In this document: positions 1 through 5,839 of the stretch, piece by piece
Position numbering within the stretch: the stretch's first letter is position 1
How the letters are laid out: each line of letters starts with the position of its first letter
From: Cytophagales bacterium
Lineage (GTDB): Bacteria; Bacteroidota; Bacteroidia; Cytophagales; Cyclobacteriaceae
Length of the DNA: 5,839 bases
Reading direction: 5' to 3'
NCBI GenBank assembly: GCA_003541895.1
Contig: DPLR01000493.1
Span: forward strand, 1-5,839
The notes under the pieces: model-generated
Database searches by the model: none
The model's input: the letters and a program-made list of their open reading frames with translations, nothing else
What the model was told of the DNA's origin: nothing
Position numbers and translations under genes: made by a program

Positions 1-1385
1 TGAATGCTTATCACCTTGTGCTCAATCTTCAGCCAGATAAAGCACAATTACTTCTTAATAAATCTTCTAGTCCGTCAGAAGAACTTTACAAAATTTATGT
101 TCAAAGTTTAAGTGAGACGGTGGATGTTTTAATTACTGAGGATCAAAAGAAATTTGATCAGATGGAAATCAATTTTCATCAACGGCTTCAATACATTGAC
201 AAACTACCGGAAGGGCCTGAAAAACTTTTCTTGCAAGCTGAACTTACGCTACAAAAAGGGTTTAATCAACTCAATATTGGCCAGAACATTAACTCGGTTC
301 TCTCCATTCGAAAAGCGTATAATATTGCACAAGAATGCATTAAAAAATACCCCTCGTTTGTACCCATAAAAAAAACATATGGCGTTTTACAAGTGATGTT
401 GGGCTCCGTACCCGACAAGTATCATTGGTTGATGAGCCTTTTGGGCATGAAAGGTTCTGTGTCAATGGGCCAAAAACATTTACAAGAATTACGCGACTCA
501 AAGTCATCGTTGAATAGTGAAGCAAAAATTTTATTCTTCACCATCAAAGGATTCATCAGTCAGCAATTTGCAGAAGCTGTGATTGGGTTTGATGAGTGCT
601 TAAAAGAATACCCAAACAACAGACTAGTTTTGTTCTTAGCCGTGAACATGTGCATGAAAGATTCGAAAAGCGAAAAAGCGTTGGAATACATTTCTGCTTT
701 AGATCAGTTTAACCAAGGTCTTCCGGTGTATTACCTTGAATATCTTCATGCAGAAGCTCTCCTCAACAAAGGTGATTATCAAAATGCAATCACCTTTTAT
801 CAGAAATTTTTAAAAGGCTATAGAAGCCAAAGTTTTAAGAAAGACGCTCACTATAAAATTGCTATTTGCTATTGGTTGTTAAATAACGAGAGCGAATCCA
901 AAGTCTATTTTGAAAAAGCAAAGATCACAGGAAAGGATATTGCTGACCCTGACAAGAACGCTTCCATACAGCTGGAAGAAAATGGTTTACCTAATCAGAA
1001 ATTATTAAAAGTACGATTTGCCACCGATGGCGGTTATTACAAAGAAGCAAAACGCATTGTTCAATCACTTCAATATTCCGAGCTTCGCTCTTTAAAAGAA
1101 CAAACAGAATATTTTTATAGACAAGCCCGCTTGGCCCACAACACGGAAGAATATTCATTGGCTAAATTTTTTTATGAAGAGACTATCAAGCTAGCTAAAG
1201 AAAACCCGTGGTATTTTGCACCTAATGCTGCACTTCAGTTAGGTTACATTTATATTGATCAGAAAGATTTTGCAAAGGCCAAAAAGTATTTTGAATTGGC
1301 TATGAGCTATAAAAAACACGAATACAAAAGTTCAATTGATTTGCGATCAAAGGCCGCTTTAGAACAAATGAAAGTTAAGGTTTAA
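1..1385 (+). CDS. TPR-repeat protein, 5' end outside window
   Basis: This is the C-terminal part of a helical-repeat protein of unknown specific role. The frame is open to the left edge (codons before nt 18 read N-A-Y-H-L), so the GTG at nt 18 is probably internal and the true start and any signal peptide lie upstream. Counting that GTG as residue 1, 455 residues are visible. TPR-like helix pairs are clearest at about 237-269, 276-307, 363-396 and 401-434, with typical A/Y/G/A spacing such as ALLNKGDYQNAITFYQKFL. A distinct motif at 128-157 (LGSVPDKY...LLGMKGS....G...L) is not an ordinary TPR and resembles the signature of eukaryotic Iml2/TTC39 proteins. TPR proteins usually act as protein-binding scaffolds; no partner can be named here. 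No transmembrane segment is evident in the visible part. The tail overlaps the convergent phosphatase gene by 11 nt. The TPR call is fairly sure, the function unknown. Confidence 0.82.
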   Translation, partial: NAYHLVLNLQPDKAQLLLNKSSSPSEELYKIYVQSLSETVDVLITEDQKKFDQMEINFHQRLQYIDKLPEGPEKLFLQAELTLQKGFNQLNIGQNINSVLSIRKAYNIAQECIKKYPSFVPIKKTYGVLQVMLGSVPDKYHWLMSLLGMKGSVSMGQKHLQELRDSKSSLNSEAKILFFTIKGFISQQFAEAVIGFDECLKEYPNNRLVLFLAVNMCMKDSKSEKALEYISALDQFNQGLPVYYLEYLHAEALLNKGDYQNAITFYQKFLKGYRSQSFKKDAHYKIAICYWLLNNESESKVYFEKAKITGKDIADPDKNASIQLEENGLPNQKLLKVRFATDGGYYKEAKRIVQSLQYSELRSLKEQTEYFYRQARLAHNTEEYSLAKFFYEETIKLAKENPWYFAPNAALQLGYIYIDQKDFAKAKKYFELAMSYKKHEYKSSIDLRSKAALEQMKVKV

Positions 1386-2028
1386 CCTGAAAAGCAAATT
1401 CTAAAAACTGCTCCGCGTTTTTAAGATGACTTGTTTCGTTGTACTTGTGCAACAAAAACATCTGATTGGTCTGCTCAAGTTGGTACAAACACAAATTGGC
1501 ATGCTCAAACATATCCATGCTCTTCATTGGGTAATGTAGCAGTTGACAAAGCAAAATTCTAATGGCGCGTCCATGCATGCAGATCAAAATATTTTCACTT
1601 TGATCGGCCATTATTTTTTCAATCACAGGTTTTTGACGTAAAGCTACTTCGTCAGGACTCTCGCCTCCTTCAATGCGCAACGATGTATTACCATGTTGCC
1701 ATTGTTCAATCATCCAATGGTAGTAAGCATCTTCTTCGGGAGTAATTTTTTGACCTTCATTTGATCCCCAACTAATTTCATTTAACCCTGCATACGATTC
1801 ATGTTGTATGCCCAGCGACAAGAAATCAGCAACCGTCTCCATCGTCCTTTTCAATTTGGAGGTATAAATCTTGTCGAACGGCACCGATTGGTAGGCATTG
1901 AAAAATGCCTTTGCCTGTGCCCTACCCATGGCGTTGAGTGAAGAATCAACTCCGCTGCCCTGAACAATGCCTTGCAAGTTAAAATCGGTTTGACCGTGAC
2001 GGATGATATATATTTTTTTGCTGCTCAA
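1375..2028 (-). CDS. Histidine phosphatase family protein (phosphoglycerate mutase-like)
   Basis: This 217-residue protein belongs to the branch-1 histidine phosphatase superfamily, whose members transfer phosphate through a phospho-histidine. The N-terminal signature RHGQTD is at residues 10-15, with H11 as the expected nucleophile. The second conserved arginine sits in SKLKRT (R61), the likely acid is E84 in LNEISWG, and the second histidine is H152 in MHGR. All four core residues are therefore present, and the length is normal for small family members. The start is a TTG at 2026-2028: two in-frame TAG codons lie just upstream, and the RHG motif follows nine codons later, so no other start fits. 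No signal peptide is seen, so it is probably cytosolic. The substrate cannot be read from the sequence; candidates include sugar phosphates, phosphoglycerate and alpha-ribazole phosphate. The gene diverges from the men operon, which does not by itself link it to menaquinone. Confidence 0.9.
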   Translation of the reverse strand: MSSKKIYIIRHGQTDFNLQGIVQGSGVDSSLNAMGRAQAKAFFNAYQSVPFDKIYTSKLKRTMETVADFLSLGIQHESYAGLNEISWGSNEGQKITPEEDAYYHWMIEQWQHGNTSLRIEGGESPDEVALRQKPVIEKIMADQSENILICMHGRAIRILLCQLLHYPMKSMDMFEHANLCLYQLEQTNQMFLLHKYNETSHLKNAEQFLEFAFQVKP

Positions 2029-2038
2029 TTTCTACTAA

Positions 2039-2067
2039 TTTGGGCGCAAAAATAGGGAAATACTTTG
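2039..2067 (+). promoter_or_regulatory. Candidate -33/-7 promoter of the men operon
   Basis: TTTG at 2039-2042 and TACTTTG at 2061-2067 are 18 nt apart, close to the Bacteroidota arrangement of a TTTG -33 box and a TAnnTTTG -7 box. The -7 box lacks one of the two spacer bases, so the match is imperfect. Transcription would begin near 2073, leaving about 25 nt before the menI ATG. The pair overlaps the minus-strand -7 candidate, so the two directions may compete for polymerase. No operator palindrome or riboswitch-like structure is apparent in this 70-bp region. Confidence 0.3.
2047..2054 (-). promoter_or_regulatory. Candidate -7 element for the phosphatase gene
   Basis: Read on the minus strand this is TATTTTTG, an exact match to the Bacteroidota -7 consensus TAnnTTTG. 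It lies 18 nt before the TTG start, so the leader would be about 10-15 nt. No good TTG/TTTG -33 box is seen at the expected distance; the closest is a CTG. Such an octamer is not rare in AT-rich DNA, so this is tentative. Confidence 0.35.
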
Positions 2068-2098
2068 ATCGACAGCATTTCATTTCACACACCTTTTT

Positions 2099-2527
2099 AT
2101 GCCGATTTTTAAAGCGGATATAACCGTGGAGGCGCTCAATAAAATGTCGGTCAACTCAATGCTCGAACATTTGGGAATTGTTTTTACAAAAGTTTCTGAC
2201 GGAACTATTGAAGCACAAATGCCTGTTGATCATCGTACGCATCAGCCTATGGGCCTTTTACATGGAGGTGCATCGGTAGCATTGGCAGAAACATTGGGTA
2301 GTGTAGCTGCTATGTGCTGCATTGATTCATCCACTCAATTTTGTGTTGGCTTGGATATCAATGCCAATCACATTAAAAGTGTGCGCCATGGGTTGGTAAC
2401 TGGAAAAGTAAGTCCCATTCATATTGGAAAGAAGACGCACGTTTGGGAGATAAAAATTTTTACTGAACAAGAAGAATTAGTTTGTGTTAGTAGAATAACG
2501 ATGGCGATTCTTGACAAGAAATCATGA
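2099..2527 (+). CDS. menI: 1,4-dihydroxy-2-naphthoyl-CoA hydrolase (hotdog thioesterase, MenI/PaaI-like)
   Basis: A single-domain hotdog-fold thioesterase of 142 residues, close to the length of E. coli YdiI/MenI (136). In menaquinone synthesis this enzyme hydrolyses DHNA-CoA to DHNA and CoA in the cytosol. The signature HQPMGLLHGGASVALAET spans residues 48-65, with Q49, H55, G56 and the catalytic acid E64 matching the YdiI active-site pattern. Further shared blocks are MPVDHRT (41-47), GLDINANH (84-91) and a C-terminal SRITMAIL (131-138). The ATG has no Shine-Dalgarno tract, as expected for Bacteroidota, and gives an N-terminus that matches YdiI almost residue for residue. It is the first gene of the men operon, and its TGA overlaps the menF ATG. 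Because hotdog enzymes are promiscuous, sequence alone would only support an acyl-CoA thioesterase; the operon makes MenI much more likely. A PaaI-type phenylacetyl-CoA role is the main alternative. Confidence 0.85.
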   Translation: MPIFKADITVEALNKMSVNSMLEHLGIVFTKVSDGTIEAQMPVDHRTHQPMGLLHGGASVALAETLGSVAAMCCIDSSTQFCVGLDINANHIKSVRHGLVTGKVSPIHIGKKTHVWEIKIFTEQEELVCVSRITMAILDKKS

Positions 2528-3702
2528 GCCTGCAAAACAAGGATATAGCTGTTAGCAACAAAGAGAACATACGAAGTCTCATCCAAAAGATTCTTGGTCT
2601 TGGCGGCTCAATGATGTATTGGCGATTACCCAACAGTGAAGAAAGAACACTGATCGTTTGCAACTCGGGCGCTAAAGTAACCGATGAAATCACCCTCGAA
2701 GGAACTTTCCCTGGTTTTGCTTTTGCTCCATTCAACCGCCAACAGAGTAAATATTTTTTTAATGCCGATCTAGTCTTTCGTTTCAAGGGTGAAGAATTAA
2801 TTGATGGACCCGATTTGAACAACACCAATTTCTTTTCTGGAAAAACTGAATCATTCGATAAAAATGAATCAAGATTTTATTTCAAGGAAGAAAAGAAAGA
2901 AAAAATTAGTGAATACTTTCCTTCATTTGTTGAAGCATGCGTTCAAATGGCACAACAAGGTGCGGTGGAAAAAATTGTTCCATCAAAATCGATGGATATC
3001 AATCTGCCTGAAAATTTTGACGTACTTCAAACTTTCAATAAATTCTGCGACAAACATCCAAACGCCTTTGTCTCGCTGGTCACATCTCCTGAAACCGGCA
3101 CGTGGATTGGTGCATCGCCTGAGCTCCTGGTAAGCATAGATGCAGAAGATAAATTCAAAACAATTGCTCTGGCGGGTACGCAAAAATTCACGCACGGAGT
3201 AAATCTAAAATCGGTGGCGTGGACTCAAAAAGAAATTGAAGAGCAGGCATTGGTGAGCCGCTACATCATTAACTGTTTCAAAAAAATCAGAGTGCGTGAA
3301 TATGCCGAGCAAGGACCGCACACCGTTGTTGCTGGCTCATTGTTGCACCTTCGCACTGACTACGAAGTCGATATGAAAGAAGTTAATTTTCCACAACTCG
3401 GGTCAGTAATGTTGAAGCTCCTCCACCCTACCTCGGCCGTGTGCGGAATGCCGTTCGAACCAGCCGTTGATTTTCTGTTGAAAAATGAAGGCTATGATCG
3501 CGAATTTTACAGTGGATTTCTTGGCCCTGTAAACATGAATGGCGAAAGTAAAATGTTTGTCAACTTAAGATGCATGCAAATTTTCGAATCGAAAGCTCGC
3601 CTCTATGCGGGTGCCGGTGTCACTGCCGACTCTGTGGCAGAAAAAGAGGTAGAAGAGATAGAAATGAAACTCAAAACATTAGCTCAAATATTAAACCCAT
3701 AA
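2524..3702 (+). CDS. menF: Isochorismate synthase
   Basis: A 392-residue chorismate-binding enzyme that converts chorismate to isochorismate, the committed first step of the classical menaquinone route, with Mg2+ as cofactor. The N-terminal third is divergent, as usual, and the chorismate-binding domain covers about 130-392. Visible key residues, by recalled comparison with EntC/MenF, are K150 in VEKIVPSKSMDI (general base that activates water), E200 in GASPELL (general acid), E240 in WTQKEIEEQ and E378 in EKEVEEIEMK (metal ligands). HPTSAVCGMP (301-310) is of the isochorismate synthase type rather than the HPAGTLSG type of anthranilate synthases. Length matches EntC (391). The ATG overlaps the menI stop as ATGA, suggesting coupled translation. 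An EntC-like siderophore or salicylate role is an alternative, but menD and menB directly downstream argue for menaquinone. The ORF ends in TAA immediately before the menD GTG, in the same frame. Confidence 0.94.
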   Translation: MSLQNKDIAVSNKENIRSLIQKILGLGGSMMYWRLPNSEERTLIVCNSGAKVTDEITLEGTFPGFAFAPFNRQQSKYFFNADLVFRFKGEELIDGPDLNNTNFFSGKTESFDKNESRFYFKEEKKEKISEYFPSFVEACVQMAQQGAVEKIVPSKSMDINLPENFDVLQTFNKFCDKHPNAFVSLVTSPETGTWIGASPELLVSIDAEDKFKTIALAGTQKFTHGVNLKSVAWTQKEIEEQALVSRYIINCFKKIRVREYAEQGPHTVVAGSLLHLRTDYEVDMKEVNFPQLGSVMLKLLHPTSAVCGMPFEPAVDFLLKNEGYDREFYSGFLGPVNMNGESKMFVNLRCMQIFESKARLYAGAGVTADSVAEKEVEEIEMKLKTLAQILNP

Positions 3703-3705
3703 GTG
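3700..3705 (+). other. menF stop / menD start junction, in frame
   Basis: The menF TAA (3700-3702) is followed with no spacing by the menD GTG (3703-3705), and both genes use the same reading frame. The GTG is the right menD start: the family N-terminus begins here, and no in-frame ATG occurs before the ThDP domain near the C-terminus. Ribosomes ending menF could reinitiate directly, and readthrough of one codon would give a MenF-MenD fusion. Confidence 0.85.
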
Positions 3706-5433
3706 CCGCGCTTTCAACCAATTTACGACATCGCTCAATTGTGTGCTCAGAAAGGGATAACACAAGCCGTGCTTTGTCCGGGCAGCAGGTGTGCTCCAAT
3801 CACGATCGCTTTTGCTAGGCATGATGAAATTACGGTTCGAACTTTCAGCGATGAGCGAAGTGCCGCATTCATTGCCAGTGGCATTGCACATCAAACACAA
3901 TCACCTACTATTTTGGTTTGCACCTCTGGATCAGCAGCGTTTAATTTTGCACCCGCCATTGCTGAGGCTTTCTTCCAAGAGATTCCATTGCTTGTTTTTA
4001 CGGCTGATCGCCCGAAAGAATGGATCGATCAACTGGATGGACAAACCATCCGGCAAAACAATATTTTTGGATCGCATGTAAAAAAAACATTTACCGTGCC
4101 CGAAGATTACGATCACCCCGATGCAGTTTGGTTTATTCATCGTGCAGTGAATGAAGCGATCAACCTTGCTCAAGAATTCCCGAGAGGACCGGTTCATATC
4201 AACATTCCCTTTCGCGAGCCTCTGTATCCTGCGAAAGATGAAAAAATCAAATTCAATAAAAATGTAAAAGAGATAAAGGCCAATGCGATAGCAGGTGAAT
4301 TAACTGAGGGTGATATTAATGAACTTCACGAGCGCCTCAATCGATTTTCGAAAATAGTAATTCTTGCAGGCCAAAATGATTTTGATGATGAATTAGCAAA
4401 ATCGGTGGAGAAATTTTCTAACTCAAATCATGCACCCGTTGTTGGCGATATCCTTTCCAATTTACATTCCAAGCAAAATGTAATCCGCTATGCCGATTCA
4501 TTTCTTGGCGCTTGCCCCGAAGATGTGAAGGCTTCGTTGCAGCCCGAGTTGTTAGTAACATTTTGCAAATCCATTATTTCAAAAAACACGAAACTGTTTT
4601 TACGAAAGTATAAACCAAAAGAACATTGGCACATTCAACCAAACGGCCCGGCAGCTGACACGTTTCAGTCGCTCACAGAAATTATTCACTGCCAACCCAA
4701 ATCGTTTTTCAAAGCCTTGAATTCAAGCAAGGGGCAAAAAAAATTTGAAAGTCAGAAAAAGGAAAATTTCAAATTGATTTGGGAAGCCGAGGAACATCGT
4801 ATTGTTCGTTCCATGAATGATCATTTCAAAAACGCTAGCTTCTCAGAATTGTTGATCGTCAAAGAATTTATTTCGCAATTGCCCGCGCGATGCAATTTAC
4901 ATTTGGCTAATAGCATGGCCGTGCGTTACGCTAATCTTATCGGTGTTGAAGCCACCAAGAAAGGCCTACATGTTTACGCAAACCGAGGGGCCAGTGGCAT
5001 TGATGGTTGCACGAGCACCGCAGTAGGCCACGCGCTGTCGAATGCAACTCCCAATTTTCTGATCACGGGCGACATGGCATTCTTTTACGATCGCAATGCC
5101 TTTTGGCACAACTACGCTCTGCCTAACTTGCACGTGCTGGTATTGAATAATCATGGTGGAATAATTTTCAATGTGATCGATGGGCCAGGAAATGTTGCTG
5201 AGCTAAAGGAGTTTTTTGTCACCGACCAAAAATTATCAGCGAGGCATTTGTGTAGTGAGTTGAATTATGATTACCTGCATGTTGATTCTGAGAAGAAAAT
5301 TAGAAACAGTTTAAAGGATTTTTTGGTGTTCGATTCAAAAACAAAAATATTGGAATTTGAATCCACCCAAGAAGAGAACAAAGAAGCGTATCAAAAATTT
5401 AAACAAAAAATCAAAGAAGGATATGGAACTTAA
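3703..5433 (+). CDS. menD: 2-succinyl-5-enolpyruvyl-6-hydroxy-3-cyclohexene-1-carboxylate (SEPHCHC) synthase
   Basis: A 576-residue thiamine-diphosphate enzyme (E. coli MenD is 556). It decarboxylates 2-oxoglutarate and adds the resulting semialdehyde carbanion to isochorismate, releasing CO2. The N-terminal pyrimidine-binding domain (about 1-180) has CPGSRCAP (25-32), the ThDP-activating E51 in DERSAAF and ADRP (101-104). The middle domain spans about 190-350. The C-terminal PP domain has ANSMAVR (402-408, S404 and R408), NRGASGIDG (427-435, R428) and the ThDP/metal motif from GDM (456-458) to NNHGG (482-486), followed by F489. Two positions differ from E. coli: C30 replaces S34 and N295 replaces R293, while the neighbours R29 and K294 are kept. 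The GTG start abuts the menF stop, and the 3' end overlaps menB by 11 nt. The frame is intact, so an active enzyme is expected. Confidence 0.96.
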   Translation: MPRFQPIYDIAQLCAQKGITQAVLCPGSRCAPITIAFARHDEITVRTFSDERSAAFIASGIAHQTQSPTILVCTSGSAAFNFAPAIAEAFFQEIPLLVFTADRPKEWIDQLDGQTIRQNNIFGSHVKKTFTVPEDYDHPDAVWFIHRAVNEAINLAQEFPRGPVHINIPFREPLYPAKDEKIKFNKNVKEIKANAIAGELTEGDINELHERLNRFSKIVILAGQNDFDDELAKSVEKFSNSNHAPVVGDILSNLHSKQNVIRYADSFLGACPEDVKASLQPELLVTFCKSIISKNTKLFLRKYKPKEHWHIQPNGPAADTFQSLTEIIHCQPKSFFKALNSSKGQKKFESQKKENFKLIWEAEEHRIVRSMNDHFKNASFSELLIVKEFISQLPARCNLHLANSMAVRYANLIGVEATKKGLHVYANRGASGIDGCTSTAVGHALSNATPNFLITGDMAFFYDRNAFWHNYALPNLHVLVLNNHGGIIFNVIDGPGNVAELKEFFVTDQKLSARHLCSELNYDYLHVDSEKKIRNSLKDFLVFDSKTKILEFESTQEENKEAYQKFKQKIKEGYGT

Positions 5434-5839
5434 GTACGATTGGAAACCGATAAAAGAATACAAAGAAATTTTATTTCATACTTATAACGGCATCGCGCGC
5501 ATCAGCATCAACCGACCAAAGATGCATAATGCCTTCACTCCTCTTACGGTGAACGAGATGATTGACGCCATGAATATTTGCCGAGAAGATGCATCGATTG
5601 GTGTCATTATCCTTACAGGCGAAGGCGGAAAAGCATTTTGCAGCGGTGGTGATCAAAGTGTGCGTGGACATGGAGGCTATGTTGGCTCCGATGCGGTGCC
5701 GCGACTTAACGTACTCGATCTACAAAAAATGATTCGCTCTATTCCCAAGCCTGTGATAGCGGCTGTTGCAGGATGGGCTATTGGCGGTGGCCATGTTCTT
5801 CATATAATTTGTGATTTGACGATAGCTGCAGAGAATGCA
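5423..5839 (+). CDS. menB: 1,4-dihydroxy-2-naphthoyl-CoA synthase, N-terminal part (runs off window)
   Basis: The first 139 codons of a crotonase-superfamily enzyme that closes o-succinylbenzoyl-CoA to DHNA-CoA by a Dieckmann-type reaction. The gene has no stop before the right edge; E. coli MenB has 285 residues, so about half is visible. Matching blocks are NRPKMHNAF (30-38), GVIILTG (60-66), KAFCSGGDQ (70-78), GGYVG (84-88) and AIGGGHVLH (119-127). The SGGDQ and GGGH glycines form the CoA-thioester oxyanion hole in this superfamily. The window ends just before the FGQTGP region, so whether the enzyme is bicarbonate-dependent (type I) or carries the acidic side chain of type II cannot be decided. 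The ATG at 5423 lies inside the end of menD, in another frame, giving an 11-nt overlap; it places the protein start as expected for shorter MenB proteins. Similarity to MenB specifically, rather than a generic enoyl-CoA hydratase, is clear from SGGDQ..RG..GY. Confidence 0.94.
   Translation, partial: MELKYDWKPIKEYKEILFHTYNGIARISINRPKMHNAFTPLTVNEMIDAMNICREDASIGVIILTGEGGKAFCSGGDQSVRGHGGYVGSDAVPRLNVLDLQKMIRSIPKPVIAAVAGWAIGGGHVLHIICDLTIAAENA

Larger units (their letters stand above)
2099..5839 (+). other. Menaquinone biosynthesis operon menI-menF-menD-menB (continues past window)
   Basis: Four co-directional genes are packed without usable gaps: menI/menF overlap by 4 nt (ATGA), menF/menD abut (TAA directly followed by GTG), and menD/menB overlap by 11 nt. 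No promoter or terminator fits between them, so one transcript from the 2029-2098 region is the simplest reading. All four products belong to the classical o-succinylbenzoate route. menH is not between menD and menB; menC, menE and menA are not in the window and may follow menB. Confidence 0.88.

Noticed and set aside
18..20. GTG as the start of the TPR protein
   Set aside because: The frame stays open to the left edge with protein-like codons, so the gene almost certainly begins before the window.
1378..1388. Small palindrome AGGTT-T-AACCT at the convergent gene ends, as a terminator
   Set aside because: The 5-bp arms have a one-base centre, so a real hairpin would keep only about 3 bp, and no adequate stem with a following T-run is present.
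2079..2098. Riboswitch or structured leader before menI
   Set aside because: The likely leader is only about 25 nt, is pyrimidine-rich and shows no stem; it is too short for an aptamer.
2754..2760. Run of seven T within menF as a possible frameshift or slippage site
   Set aside because: The menF frame is continuous through it and motifs on both sides are in phase; such runs are expected in AT-rich coding DNA.
2487..2828. Open reverse-strand frame of 113 codons across the menI/menF border
   Set aside because: It lies antisense to two well-supported genes, has no recognisable motif, and appears to be a by-product of the coding strand.
5471..5671. Open reverse-strand frame of 66 codons near the right edge
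   Set aside because: The forward strand here is clearly menB with crotonase motifs; the antisense frame has no support.
1375..5839. A new defence, mobile or secretion system
   Set aside because: All genes here fit known housekeeping families, mainly menaquinone synthesis; there are no repeats, integrase genes, toxin-antitoxin pairs or composition breaks to suggest otherwise.

Overview
The window looks like chromosomal DNA of a member of the Bacteroidota, most likely a Cytophagales-type organism. This is inferred from AT-rich codon use, the absence of Shine-Dalgarno-like purine tracts before the starts, a -7 element of the TAnnTTTG type, and protein sequences of Bacteroidota character. The assignment rests on sequence impression, not on a search.

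Layout. The left third holds the 3' part of a forward gene for a TPR-repeat protein, which runs in from before base 1. It meets, tail to tail and with an 11-nt overlap, a reverse-strand gene for a histidine phosphatase (phosphoglycerate-mutase-like) that starts at a TTG. A 70-bp divergent intergenic region (2029-2098) carries candidate promoter elements for both directions. From 2099 to the right edge runs a tightly packed forward operon: menI (hotdog thioesterase), menF (isochorismate synthase), menD (SEPHCHC synthase) and the first 139 codons of menB (naphthoate synthase). There is no gene-free stretch over 300 bases, and I saw no RNA gene, mobile element, CRISPR array or clear terminator.

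How the genes work together. MenF turns chorismate into isochorismate. MenD adds the succinyl semialdehyde unit derived from 2-oxoglutarate. After the MenH, MenC and MenE steps, none of which is encoded here, MenB closes the second ring to give 1,4-dihydroxy-2-naphthoyl-CoA (DHNA-CoA). MenI releases DHNA from CoA before prenylation. The window therefore encodes the entry and late steps of the classical o-succinylbenzoate route to menaquinone. The men genes overlap or abut (4-nt overlap, 0-nt gap, 11-nt overlap), which points to one mRNA and translational coupling. menF and menD lie in the same reading frame, separated only by one TAA.

I found no undescribed system. The points most worth checking are the in-frame menF|menD junction, the missing menH, the Iml2/TTC39-like motif in the TPR protein, and two substitutions in the MenD active-site region.
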